From contig NZ_CP039451.1 in NCBI RefSeq assembly GCF_004843725.1, positions 742,501-806,500 of the forward strand: DNA of 64,000 bases. The letters are read 5' to 3'. The position numbers and the translations under genes are program-made. This document shows, piece by piece, positions 7,299 to 15,872 of this stretch. This stretch comes from Psychroserpens sp. NJDZ02 (GTDB lineage: Bacteria; Bacteroidota; Bacteroidia; Flavobacteriales; Flavobacteriaceae). Under the pieces are notes generated by a model. That model saw nothing but the letters and a program-made list of their open reading frames with translations. It ran no database searches and was not told the DNA's origin. Numbering within the stretch: position 1 is the stretch's first letter; each line of letters opens with the position of its first letter.

Positions 7299-7652
7299 TT
7301 ATAAGCATATCATTTCACCTAAATCTATGTCTATATAACTAATATTGGTATAGTGTACTTTGTTTTCATTATGTTTAAACCATTCAACAGATAAATCATT
7401 CAATATAAAATTGCATTTATTTATAATACTAGGTTTTGAAATAATTTTCCCCTCTTTATTTTTTAAAATAACGTAAGCGTTTGGAGAGTCTCCATGTGTT
7501 CTAAAACTAGATGATAATTTTAGTTGATATACTTCTAAAACGTATTCTCCTTTAGGGCTTTCGTGTTTAGTGTAGAATTCTCCTTTCGGATTGTAACAGC
7601 TACAAAACAAGAAGAAGAAAGTAATAGAAAAAGCTATTTTAAATTTATTCAT
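7299..7652 (-). CDS. Lipoprotein, possible immunity protein for the DUF6402 protein
   Basis: A 117-aa protein with a lipoprotein signal (NKFKIAFSITFFFLFCSC). The mature part contains SPKGEYVLEVYQ and SPNAYVILKNKEGK, a small beta-rich fold I cannot place. The ATG at 7652 overlaps the end of the DUF6402 gene (stop 7645) by 8 bp; an upstream TTG is less likely. The last residues may be frameshifted: just before the stop another frame opens that reads LISIDKETIAVKKEPV. The coupled position behind a putative effector suggests immunity, but this is inference. Confidence 0.6.
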   Translation of the reverse strand: MNKFKIAFSITFFFLFCSCYNPKGEFYTKHESPKGEYVLEVYQLKLSSSFRTHGDSPNAYVILKNKEGKIISKPSIINKCNFILNDLSVEWFKHNENKVHYTNISYIDIDLGEMICL

Positions 7653-8817
7653 ACAAATCAAATTTTATATTTTTGTTACTTACATCTATTGTATGGATCG
7701 TTGAATATACGTGAAAATCATAGCCTAATCCTACATCGTTTCTATAATCTGAAAAATCTTTGTTTTTTATATTATAAAATTCATCATCATCTGTAAATGC
7801 CCCTAATTCTGGCGCCCTAACTCTTATTTCATTTCCAATACTCCAATAACCTAATTCTTGCTCATCTCCTACATAATCAAAATTATCTTTTATATAGTAC
7901 AGTAATTTTTTAATGTTAACGTTTACTGTGTTATTTTCATAAATTAAATGCCCTTGAGCAGCTACACGAAAATTAAAATTAGCTAAACTACCCAATAAAT
8001 CATCTAATTCTAAACCGTTTCCTAAAATGTGCATTACTCCATCTTTACCCCCATCTCCTCCAAAAGAGTGAGAATTGAAATAATATTTTTCTATTAATGG
8101 CATTTTTTCGCCGTTTTTATCTTTTACTTTTTTTAAATCAAAAGAGCCAAAAGTAGTCTTAGTATTATTTTCGTTAGGCACTTCAATTTCTTTGTCTTCT
8201 ATTTGGTCTTTAATTTCAGTCTTAAAAGAGTTCTTAACTATTGGAGTAAAAAACTCATTAACGGGTCTTTTCCAGGCGCTTTTAAAAGACATTAAATTGC
8301 CTTTATGAAAATTGTCACATATTATTTTTGCGTGAGATGAAATATTAAAGACCCAATTAATATCTATAAAATCTATTTCGGGTGGAACATTCTTTTTTTC
8401 ATTATTACATCCTTTTGTAAACCATAATCTTTGCAATTTTGCTGCATTTTTCCATTTTAAAACATCCATAAGTTGTGCCATATAACGTACAAAATGTATT
8501 GAAAAAATTTCTGATACTTCACTTTCCGTTTCATTAATTAGAATTTTAAAAGAAAAGTCTATAATGTTAGGTAATGGCTTGCCTGAAGTCTTAATTTTCT
8601 TTGCAACGGCATTGTAAAACATATAGTCTATAACAAGAAACCAAATATTTTCCTTTTTCTTTATTATTGTATAACTGGGAGACGTATATACATGTTGTTC
8701 ACTACCACCATCACTTTTGTTTTTGGCAAATACTTTTACGGTATAGGTTGTTGCTTTTACTTCTTCTTCAGTTGTAAAGGTTACTTTAATTTTATCTTGT
8801 TCAAATTTTAAAACCAT
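7645..8817 (-). CDS. DUF6402 family protein, probable T6SS effector or cargo
   Basis: A 390-aa soluble protein without signal peptide. The C-terminal third has the features I remember for DUF6402: the block YYIKDNFDY...LGYW (about 315-335), the NKDFSDYR segment and a final GYDFHVYS. DUF6402 genes sit in VgrG/PAAR effector islands of many proteobacteria; the biochemical role is not known to me. It stands between the 107-aa membrane protein and the 117-aa lipoprotein, which it overlaps, so it is probably a toxin with its immunity protein. A broken second copy of its C-terminus lies at about 7125-7275. Confidence 0.7.
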   Translation of the reverse strand: MVLKFEQDKIKVTFTTEEEVKATTYTVKVFAKNKSDGGSEQHVYTSPSYTIIKKKENIWFLVIDYMFYNAVAKKIKTSGKPLPNIIDFSFKILINETESEVSEIFSIHFVRYMAQLMDVLKWKNAAKLQRLWFTKGCNNEKKNVPPEIDFIDINWVFNISSHAKIICDNFHKGNLMSFKSAWKRPVNEFFTPIVKNSFKTEIKDQIEDKEIEVPNENNTKTTFGSFDLKKVKDKNGEKMPLIEKYYFNSHSFGGDGGKDGVMHILGNGLELDDLLGSLANFNFRVAAQGHLIYENNTVNVNIKKLLYYIKDNFDYVGDEQELGYWSIGNEIRVRAPELGAFTDDDEFYNIKNKDFSDYRNDVGLGYDFHVYSTIHTIDVSNKNIKFDLYE

Positions 8818-8822
8818 TTTGT

Positions 8823-9146
8823 TTAAAGCGTGTTTTTATTCTTTAAAAACTTAAATTTTATAATAATTAATATTCCTATGATACTTAGGTAAAGTAAATA
8901 AGGAATTTTAAAAATGAATAGCAAAATATTTTCTCCTCTAAGCATTATTTCATCAGAATATAGTATCGGATATTTTCCTTCAGTTTCTTCATCATACTGA
9001 TTTATAATATTTTCTTGTGATGGATTAAACTTCAATCCTAAAAATACTCGTGCATCTCCTCTTGGTCTCAATATTACACAGCTAACTTTTATTAATAAAA
9101 AAAGAATAACCACTATCAATAGACCTTTCGTTATTTTATTTATCAT
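8823..9146 (-). CDS. Two-TM membrane protein, probable immunity protein for the amidase effector
   Basis: A 107-aa protein with one hydrophobic segment at each end (about residues 8-27 and 75-97) and a roughly 45-residue polar loop that would face the periplasm. The start overlaps the stop of the amidase effector gene by one base (TAATG), so the two are translationally coupled. Most known antagonists of peptidoglycan amidase effectors act in the periplasm, which fits the loop. No known family is recognised; immunity is inferred. Confidence 0.55.
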   Translation of the reverse strand: MINKITKGLLIVVILFLLIKVSCVILRPRGDARVFLGLKFNPSQENIINQYDEETEGKYPILYSDEIMLRGENILLFIFKIPYLLYLSIIGILIIIKFKFLKNKNTL

Positions 9147-10816
9147 TATTTCAAATTAAATTGTTCCCTTAACATAGGAATGTATTTATATAATTCCTCT
9201 CCAGGGCATCCGTCTCCAGGTTTCAAGTTATCAACATCAGAGTGTCCTATTAAATTTAAGATAGGAAAATTGTTGGTTAAAGATTTTATTAGCTTTTTCA
9301 GTAAGACAACTTGTGTTGCTTCTACATCATCGTCAAAATCGAGTATCTGATGTTCAAAATCTCCTTCAACTAAGACACCTATTTTATTTGAATTTAACTT
9401 TGCATGAGACCCTTTAAAAATTAATGGTCTCCCTTCATATATTTTACATTCATTATTCTCACATCTACCAATAATAAAATGGTATCCTACATCCTCCCAT
9501 TGATGATCTAAAGAATGGTAATCTTCCAATTCCCCTACTTTAGTATCAAATGCATTTCCCGAATTATGTAGTACAATTGTATCATAATTCCAATCAAACT
9601 CAATAGGTGTTCTTTTCTTATTTATTAATGTAGGATTAAGAATATCATAGGTATTTAATGCTTGCTTTGTCCATTTATTTCTTTTGATAACATTGGCGTC
9701 ATTAAGCATTTTTTGACTTAAGGACTCTCTTGCAATTTTAGTAAGGTAAAAGATATGTGTTAATTCCTTTTTTAAGTCACTAATTTCTCCATCAAATTTA
9801 GGGATGAGTATTTCTCCTTTATTGCCCAAATCAAATGTTTTGTAGGTTCCTTTTATGGAGTTCCCAAAGTTAAAGTCCATTAAAACAGAGCCTCTATTGC
9901 TTTTTGTATCTAATGTTTTTAGATACTTTTTGAAATATTTTTCTAAGGTGTCTCCTGTTTTAACTTTAACTTTGGTAGTACCTACTAATAATTTCTTATC
10001 TCTATTAAGGCTTTTATATTTTAAAGATTTTATATAAGTAATAGGTTTTTCTTCTTGTTTTTCAAAGGTGTATATGTCTTTTCCTATATCTGAGAGCTTG
10101 TCATCACTTTTAGTTATTTTTCCGTAATAATGACCAAGAAGCTTAAATGGTGGTTTTTCATCACTTGAAATCTTAAAATACCCTTTGTTATTCGTTGTTC
10201 CTTTAATTTTTTTATTTTCTGAAGTCTGCACAAAAAAAGTTAATCCCGAAATTGGTTTCATTGATTCTTTTTTTAAAAACAGAAAGTAAGTGTCTTTTTT
10301 CTCTTCCTCTTCTTTCTTTTTTTCTTCTTTTTTAATGTCACTTTGAGAGGTTTCTACATAGTCATCATCAGGGTCGTTTTTTGAACTTGCTGATAAAGCA
10401 GAAGAAACCAACACTTTCGAAACAGGTACATCTGGAGTAATACCATCTACTGCTGTAGGTAATAAAGAAGAAGGTTGCGACTTTTGTAAATCGTCTTTAA
10501 TTTTAATAGTTCCGCCTCCATAATTACACATAATAGTAGAACTCTCCAATAGAGGTTTGCTACCTTGTATAGATATATCTCCAGTTCCTTGCCATTGTCC
10601 TGTTTGCATTACTGCAATACAAGGGACAGCTTGATGTGGACTTTTCTTACAATTACCTTGAAATATAAGGTTTATTTTCTCCTTATCTTTTTCTGTAGCC
10701 CAAATTTCACCTTGTAATTTAATCATGTTAGAAGTAACCATAAGTGTCCCTTGCGGGTTGGTACACATTTGGCATTCTATTTTTGCTTGATTACATACAT
10801 ATTTTTTAGCACTCAT
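9146..10816 (-). CDS. PAAR-like/amidase T6SS effector
   Basis: A 556-aa fusion. Residues 1-115 are a DUF4280/PAAR-like cap (KYVCNQAKIECQMC, CNYGGGTI) that would sit on the VgrG tip. Then come a Lys/Glu-rich linker (about 155-175), a small beta domain, and a C-terminal N-acetylmuramoyl-L-alanine amidase of the Amidase_2/PGRP type. Its zinc ligands are visible as H417 (LHNSG), H525 (GHSDV) and C537 (GCPG). It should cleave the glycan-peptide bond in target peptidoglycan. It lacks a signal peptide, which fits direct injection. The next gene, a 107-aa membrane protein, overlaps its stop and is the likely immunity protein. Confidence 0.85.
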   Translation of the reverse strand: MSAKKYVCNQAKIECQMCTNPQGTLMVTSNMIKLQGEIWATEKDKEKINLIFQGNCKKSPHQAVPCIAVMQTGQWQGTGDISIQGSKPLLESSTIMCNYGGGTIKIKDDLQKSQPSSLLPTAVDGITPDVPVSKVLVSSALSASSKNDPDDDYVETSQSDIKKEEKKKEEEEKKDTYFLFLKKESMKPISGLTFFVQTSENKKIKGTTNNKGYFKISSDEKPPFKLLGHYYGKITKSDDKLSDIGKDIYTFEKQEEKPITYIKSLKYKSLNRDKKLLVGTTKVKVKTGDTLEKYFKKYLKTLDTKSNRGSVLMDFNFGNSIKGTYKTFDLGNKGEILIPKFDGEISDLKKELTHIFYLTKIARESLSQKMLNDANVIKRNKWTKQALNTYDILNPTLINKKRTPIEFDWNYDTIVLHNSGNAFDTKVGELEDYHSLDHQWEDVGYHFIIGRCENNECKIYEGRPLIFKGSHAKLNSNKIGVLVEGDFEHQILDFDDDVEATQVVLLKKLIKSLTNNFPILNLIGHSDVDNLKPGDGCPGEELYKYIPMLREQFNLK

Positions 10817-10827
10817 ACTTTTTACCC

Positions 10828-11685
10828 TTATATGTTTTGAATATCAAATTGTTCTTTTTTCTTATAATATTCTCCAAAGACAGTTTCAATTAACAAAGAG
10901 CCTTTTTTTAAAAGCCCAGACTTAATATCAAATTGAAATAAACCGTTATATTTAGAAAGTGCAAAGCGCGCTTCTTTTTTTGCTCCTTCTCTAATAAAAT
11001 GATTTTCTATTTTTTTTATATAGGTTTCTTCTTTATTTAACTGTCCTTTAATTTGCAATTCAACAATTCCGTTATTATCATCAATTAGGTTGCAAAATAT
11101 GTCTTCATTTATAATAATTGGAATATGGTTTACACAATTATCTATACGTTTAGTTCTTTTTTTTATAACTGATTTGTCATCTGTATAATCCCCATATAAA
11201 TTATCCCATAGTAAACCAAACAATCGTGCTTGTTTAAAATCTGAAATTAACTTCTTAGAGTCATTTATTTTTTTATCAATACCAAAACAATAGATTTCCA
11301 TAATATCGCCTTCATATTGCTTAGCTAATTCTTTCTTTAGAATGTCCCATTTTTGCTTAATAATATGATGATTATGTATCGTATCAATATCTCCATTAGC
11401 ATCTATTCCTAAAATAACGCTGTCTGTCAATGTTGCCATTTTAATGGTCATTGCTTCCTGTTTTTTTAATAAAGGCGCTAACGCAATAGCGTGGTTTTTT
11501 GATTTTATATTAATTTGCGGTAATTGATTTTTTTTTCTGCTAATTTCTAAACTCAATGTTTTCTCAGAACTATTGATTGTGGTTTTACCATTAAGAAACA
11601 CTTCAGATGTTATCTTCTGTAGATAGCTTTCTGAACTAGCTGCCAATTGTAATTTTAACTCAATATCATTAATTAGAAACCTCAT
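10828..11685 (-). CDS. Unknown VgrG-linked protein, possible effector-loading adaptor
   Basis: A 285-aa soluble protein with no signal peptide or membrane segment. It mixes beta-rich N- and C-terminal parts with a helical centre (about 125-175). I recognise no domain. Its ATG follows the vgrG stop directly (TAAATG, no gap), and the PAAR/amidase gene starts 11 bp after it. In other T6SS islands the gene between vgrG and its effector often encodes an adaptor (DUF4123, DUF2169 or PRK06147-like); this protein does not look like those, so an adaptor role is only suggested by position. Confidence 0.55.
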   Translation of the reverse strand: MRFLINDIELKLQLAASSESYLQKITSEVFLNGKTTINSSEKTLSLEISRKKNQLPQINIKSKNHAIALAPLLKKQEAMTIKMATLTDSVILGIDANGDIDTIHNHHIIKQKWDILKKELAKQYEGDIMEIYCFGIDKKINDSKKLISDFKQARLFGLLWDNLYGDYTDDKSVIKKRTKRIDNCVNHIPIIINEDIFCNLIDDNNGIVELQIKGQLNKEETYIKKIENHFIREGAKKEARFALSKYNGLFQFDIKSGLLKKGSLLIETVFGEYYKKKEQFDIQNI

Positions 11686-13458
11686 TTAGCCTTTACTAAT
11701 TTTAACATCTGAACCTCCTTGAAATGTCGCTACTCCTGCGCCTTCAATATTCATATCTCCATTGGATGCTACAATTGTAGCTTCTGAGGAGGTTTGCAAA
11801 TAGGATTCTGCTACATCTATCGTTTTATTTTGGTCTATATTTTCATTGCTATTTTTAGCATTTAACGTGTAATTTTCCCCTACTGTGATATCCATGTTCT
11901 CCTGAACATTAATTTCCAAATTTTTAGCATTAAAAATCATATTCTCTATTGCCGTAACGGTAACGTTGTTATTAACAGTATCAAAACAAATCATATTCCC
12001 TTTAGGGTCTGAAATGGTAATCATTTCTCCTCCCTTGGTGTCATTTAATTCTATAATATGACCAACTCTAGTAGTAATACCTTTATAATTATTACTATCA
12101 CTTTGCCAATTACTATGCTTGTTAGCATTTGTATATAGAGAAGATTGTACAAAAGGACGTTCTACATTACCATTTTCGAAAGCGACGATGACTTGGTCTC
12201 CTACTTCCGGAATAAAATGCATACCACGATCTCCTCCCGCATAAAGTGTGGCAACACGCAACCACGGTGTTGTTTCACTACTTGATTTTTGCCAAGGAAA
12301 TTGCACCAATACACGACTCATGCCTTCTGGATCGACCGTGTTAAACACGGTACCTATTTGCAAGTCAGATTTATTTATTGCTCCAATATTAGTCAGAGGA
12401 TAAATATCAATCTCTGTAGATACAGCAACAAAAGTATTAGAATACTTACCATTTTCGCTACAATGGTGTGACACTTTAACCACACGAAACTCACCAAATG
12501 AATCTGTTTCGCTTTTGATATTTACGAGCCCCCCTAGCGTTACTCCTGTATTTGTACTTATGCCCTGCAAACTTACTTGGCTTTGTTCTTTTACCTTTTT
12601 TTGTAGTTCTACAGCTCTATCCAAACGCCCTCGCACATCCTGATCCTCATAGGTAGGAAAAATATGCTCTGACTTTGCAACTTGCATTTGATGACTTACT
12701 CTAGATGTAAATGCAGTGTATCCTGAACTTGAAGCACTAGAATTTGAAGATGAACTAACATGATTATCTGTAAAATAATCATTATTACCATATTGAAACT
12801 TTAAAGATTGAATCTCTAATCCTAATTTAAAATCCTTCAAATCAAACCCATAAACAAGCGCGGTAGCTTCTCCTAAATCTGGTTTTCCAAAATATAATGT
12901 TTCATTGTTATAAAGAAGATATTCGGCGTTAGTTGCAGCTAAAAACTGTAAATACTCGAAAGCACTTTGTCCATTCTGAACACTATAAAACAATGATTTA
13001 TTATCTTCTGGATTAATTCTAACATCCAGCGATGCTCTATTATAGGCGCCTAATGAACGATCAATAATATCGTACAACGTTTGCTCTTTGTAAGAGTTTA
13101 TTACACTAAAATTATCTAATAGAAAACTACTACTCTTACCTGTTAAAATTATAATATCAGCTAAACCTTTTTCATCATCCCCCTTAACACCTTGTACATT
13201 AGTAATAACACCTTTAAAATAAAGTGTTTTCTCACCATTATCTTCTACATTTTTAATTTCTAAACTACAATTTTCTCCAAGAAACTCTTTAGAACTATTT
13301 AAAACAGAAACTTCAGATAAACTATCCTCTAAATAATCTCCTCTTACCTTAAATGAAAAATTAGCATGATCTCCCACTGTTTCTTCCAAAAAGAAATCGT
13401 TGATATAAGAAATGGTAGTTCCTCCTATTATAGCAGTAATATTAGCATGTGATGACAT
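11686..13458 (-). CDS. vgrG: VgrG (TssI) spike protein of T6SS-iii type
   Basis: A 590-aa spike protein. The N-terminal half (about 1-350) matches the gp27-like base; around 365-440 is the gp5/OB segment (GTVFNTVDPEGMSRVLVQFP, EVGDQVIVAFENG); the C-terminal 140 residues are a repetitive beta-helix needle (NITVGENYTL-type repeats) ending in GSDVKISKG. It trimerises at the tip of the TssD tube and carries PAAR effectors. It follows tssD by 23 bp. No sheath, baseplate or ClpV genes are present, so the core machine must be encoded elsewhere. Confidence 0.9.
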   Translation of the reverse strand: MSSHANITAIIGGTTISYINDFFLEETVGDHANFSFKVRGDYLEDSLSEVSVLNSSKEFLGENCSLEIKNVEDNGEKTLYFKGVITNVQGVKGDDEKGLADIIILTGKSSSFLLDNFSVINSYKEQTLYDIIDRSLGAYNRASLDVRINPEDNKSLFYSVQNGQSAFEYLQFLAATNAEYLLYNNETLYFGKPDLGEATALVYGFDLKDFKLGLEIQSLKFQYGNNDYFTDNHVSSSSNSSASSSGYTAFTSRVSHQMQVAKSEHIFPTYEDQDVRGRLDRAVELQKKVKEQSQVSLQGISTNTGVTLGGLVNIKSETDSFGEFRVVKVSHHCSENGKYSNTFVAVSTEIDIYPLTNIGAINKSDLQIGTVFNTVDPEGMSRVLVQFPWQKSSSETTPWLRVATLYAGGDRGMHFIPEVGDQVIVAFENGNVERPFVQSSLYTNANKHSNWQSDSNNYKGITTRVGHIIELNDTKGGEMITISDPKGNMICFDTVNNNVTVTAIENMIFNAKNLEINVQENMDITVGENYTLNAKNSNENIDQNKTIDVAESYLQTSSEATIVASNGDMNIEGAGVATFQGGSDVKISKG

Positions 13459-13481
13459 AATATCTATAAATTAAATTAAAA

Positions 13482-13877
13482 TTATTGTTTTTGAGGCCAT
13501 TTATTTTCGAACTTAGTACCTCTAACTTCTAACACTCTACACGACAGTATAATTTTAAATTTTAAGGGATCTGTATTCTCTGCATCAAACATTTCTCTAA
13601 ATTCTATACAATAAGCATCCTTAAACTCTAAAGTCTTAAAATTAGAAATATTATCTCTTTTAAAAAAGGTAACCTTACCATCTTTGGTTGCATCACTTTG
13701 GGCTGCCCAATCAAAGAAATCCACATCTATGGTCGACTCTAAAAAAAGTTCTATTTGTCCACCTTGAGGTCGCCCATCTGGAATCCCCCTAGAATCAATA
13801 CTTTGTTTTATAAAATATTCGGCTTTTAAAACATTAAAAGTTGCACTATCTACATATAATTTTGATATAAATGACAT
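13482..13877 (-). CDS. tssD: TssD (Hcp) tube protein of Bacteroidota T6SS
   Basis: A 131-aa Hcp-fold protein without signal peptide. The text FNVLKAEYFIKQSIDSRGIP and the C-terminal CRVLEVRGTKFENKWP match the Bacteroidota TssD family, which is remote from proteobacterial Hcp. It forms stacked hexameric rings and may also bind cargo. It is the first gene of the island operon, 23 bp ahead of vgrG. An extra TssD copy linked to effectors is typical for cargo islands in this phylum. Confidence 0.85.
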   Translation of the reverse strand: MSFISKLYVDSATFNVLKAEYFIKQSIDSRGIPDGRPQGGQIELFLESTIDVDFFDWAAQSDATKDGKVTFFKRDNISNFKTLEFKDAYCIEFREMFDAENTDPLKFKIILSCRVLEVRGTKFENKWPQKQ

Positions 13878-14105
13878 TATTTTTAAGCGTTTTATAGTTA
13901 AGTTTAAGTACCTAATATACGTTTTTCAACATGTTTTAGACGTCTGAAAATCAAAATAATAGTTACAAAACACTTGTCTTGTCATAAATCTGAAAATTCA
14001 TTTTACCGCAAACCCCTTGCTGTATTGCGCTAAACACAAAACAGTATAAATTAATTAAAATATAAAAATTTAAATTAAACCTATAGCTCAAATACAAGAA
14101 CTCCA
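13878..14105. other. Upstream region of the tssD-vgrG operon
   Basis: No gene. There is no perfect TAnnTTTG box on the reverse strand. A near-palindrome with core AGACGTCT (13938-13945) flanked by T and A runs (about 13934-13949) lies about 57 bp upstream of the tssD start and could be an operator or hairpin. The island ends at 14105, where the right repeat begins. Confidence 0.35.
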
Positions 14106-14245
14106 GTCTATCAATTATTACATATCGATTTAGAAATACCCAAAATCACAAAGCACGACAAATCACCTAAAGTACTTATAGATTCCTTTTTTAAAGCTAT
14201 TAAATAAAAGGTTAAGATTAATTAGAATACAATCTTGAGAATTCA

Positions 14246-14278
14246 AAAACCGAGGCTATTTGCTTCGGTTTTTTTTTG
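14246..14278 (+). terminator. Orphan copy of the ohyA terminator
   Basis: Same hairpin as at 2996-3026 with one more T in the tail. It no longer follows a complete gene on the forward strand. Confidence 0.6.
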
Positions 14279-14381
14279 TTTTGAAAAGATAATGCTTTAC
14301 AGATATAGTTAATCAATCTAGACGCTTGTTATGATCTCTAATTTAAGCTTTACAACACTCAAGTCGATTAAGACCTTCTGT

Positions 14382-14416
14382 AAAACAAAAAAGCTTCACA
14401 TTTCTGTGAAGCTTTT
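14382..14416 (-). terminator. Terminator of tRNA-fMet
   Basis: Perfect 12-bp hairpin AAAAGCTTCACA / TGTGAAGCTTTT with GAAA loop and T-rich tail on the reverse strand, seven bases behind the tRNA 3' end. Confidence 0.75.
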
Positions 14417-14422
14417 ACTTAG

Positions 14423-14495
<73 letters not shown>

Positions 14496-14566
14496 ATATA
14501 AATTCCGAATGCTTAACTTAGCTTTTAACTTTCGCTTCATAATGGCGACATAACCGTTTCGGACTG

Positions 14567-14574
14567 CAAATATA
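14567..14574 (-). promoter_or_regulatory. Likely tRNA-fMet promoter -7 element
   Basis: Reverse-strand TATATTTG matches TAnnTTTG, 72 bp upstream of the tRNA 5' end. Confidence 0.45.
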
Positions 14575-14614
14575 CAAACCTTTTTAGATATAACAAGCAT
14601 AATTTTATCTTTTT

Positions 14615-14797
14615 TTACTGTTCAATACTAACAGCTTCAAAACCAACAAGTTCAGATTGACTAAATTCTGGATTTATTTGTATTGGATTACAACAAACCT
14701 CACAATCTTCTACATATGTTTGATTTGAAACGCTAGGATCAAGTAACATTGAAATGGTTTCCCAACAATAAGGGCATTGAAAATCGTGCTCGAACAT
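14615..14797 (-). CDS. CPXCG-motif cysteine-rich protein
   Basis: A 60-aa protein with two Cys pairs, CPYC near residue 8 and CEVCC near residue 32, a zinc-ribbon pattern annotated in many bacteria as 'CPXCG motif-containing cysteine-rich protein'. The first motif here reads CPYCW, so the terminal Gly is replaced. The role is unknown; metal binding is inferred from the Cys spacing. A single-gene unit between the tRNA and the LRR protein. Confidence 0.8.
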   Translation of the reverse strand: MFEHDFQCPYCWETISMLLDPSVSNQTYVEDCEVCCNPIQINPEFSQSELVGFEAVSIEQ

Positions 14798-14809
14798 AAA
14801 TATTTTTTA

Positions 14810-14846
14810 TAAAAAAAAAAAAAGCCAACCAAAGGTTGACTTTTTA
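14810..14846 (-). terminator. Terminator between LRR and CPXCG genes
   Basis: Short hairpin GTCAACC / GGTTGGC with a long T run on the reverse strand, just behind the LRR gene stop at 14867. Confidence 0.65.
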
Positions 14847-14866
14847 AATATATTTTTAACACTTAT

Positions 14867-15685
14867 TTATTCTTTATTACTAGCCAACACTTCTGTATCT
14901 TCTAAAAACAATGACATCTTATTTAGTGTATTTCCTACAACTGTAACGTAGTCATTATTTAATTGGTTATCACTAACCATAACTAATTTAAGGCTTGACA
15001 ATTGAGATAACTCAAAAGGTAAGCTTCCTGACAGTTTATTGCTAGATAACACTAACTCTTCAAGATTAGTCAATTCAACTATACTTTCTGGAATTTGACC
15101 TTCTAATTGGTTATCTAAAAGACTTAACTTTTTAAGTTTCTTTAAATTATTAATATTAAAAGGAATACTTCCTGTCAAATAATTACTTCCTAGCTCTAAA
15201 CTTTTTAAGTTAGTTAAATTTGTAATAGATTCTGGAATCTCCCCTGTAAATTTATTACTATACAAAGCTAATGCTTCTAAGCTAGTTATGTTACCAATCC
15301 AATTTGGAATTTCTCCTTCAAATTGATTTAAAAACAATTGAAGAGAATATAATTCTTTCATGTTAGTAATAGATTCTGGTAGATCTCCATTAAGTGTATT
15401 AAAACTAAGATTTAAAACTTGAAGATTAGTTAACTCACCTATATCCGCTGGTATCGTTCCTACTAGATTATTAAATGATAAATTTAAACTAACAACCTTA
15501 GAGTCCAAAATTACTACACCGTGCCATGTGTCTATTGACTTATCTAAATCCCAAGTTGTGTTCCACTCTGATCCATTTGTACTATTATAAAGCGCGATTA
15601 AAGCTTCTTTTTCAGAATTTGATACACTTGCAAAAGATACACAAGCAAAAAGAAACATTAGTAGGGTTAGTTTTATGGTTTTCAT
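14867..15685 (-). CDS. Secreted leucine-rich-repeat protein
   Basis: A 272-aa protein with a signal peptide (MKTIKLTLLMFLFACVSFA) followed by about seven plant-type LRRs of the form LTNLxxLxLSxNxLxGxIP. It begins with the ALYNSTNGSEWNTTWDL cap often found before such repeats in Bacteroidota. A surface or periplasmic binding role is likely; no T9SS C-terminal domain is seen. Start: the ATG at 15685 is preferred over an upstream non-ATG start at 15715, because a TATATTTG -7 box at 15713-15720 overlaps the latter. Confidence 0.8.
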   Translation of the reverse strand: MKTIKLTLLMFLFACVSFASVSNSEKEALIALYNSTNGSEWNTTWDLDKSIDTWHGVVILDSKVVSLNLSFNNLVGTIPADIGELTNLQVLNLSFNTLNGDLPESITNMKELYSLQLFLNQFEGEIPNWIGNITSLEALALYSNKFTGEIPESITNLTNLKSLELGSNYLTGSIPFNINNLKKLKKLSLLDNQLEGQIPESIVELTNLEELVLSSNKLSGSLPFELSQLSSLKLVMVSDNQLNNDYVTVVGNTLNKMSLFLEDTEVLASNKE

Positions 15686-15712
15686 GTTAACAGTTTTGGG
15701 GATTAACTGTCT

Positions 15713-15720
15713 CAAATATA
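15713..15720 (-). promoter_or_regulatory. LRR gene -7 element
   Basis: Reverse-strand TATATTTG, a perfect TAnnTTTG match, 28 bp upstream of the ATG at 15685. Confidence 0.5.
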
Positions 15721-15872
15721 GGTCGAAAGGAGACCAAAAACAAATAGTTTCGATTAAGTGTCAATAAAATTAACATTTCATATAAAAAAAGACGTTACTA
15801 GTCGGGAAACACGTATTTAAAATAAAATCATTCTGACACTATCGATAAAACACAGCGCTAAAACACAATAAG

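Noticed and set aside
10290..10340. Purine/pyrimidine-rich tract read as a regulatory repeat
   Set aside because: It encodes the Lys/Glu-rich linker of the PAAR-amidase effector.
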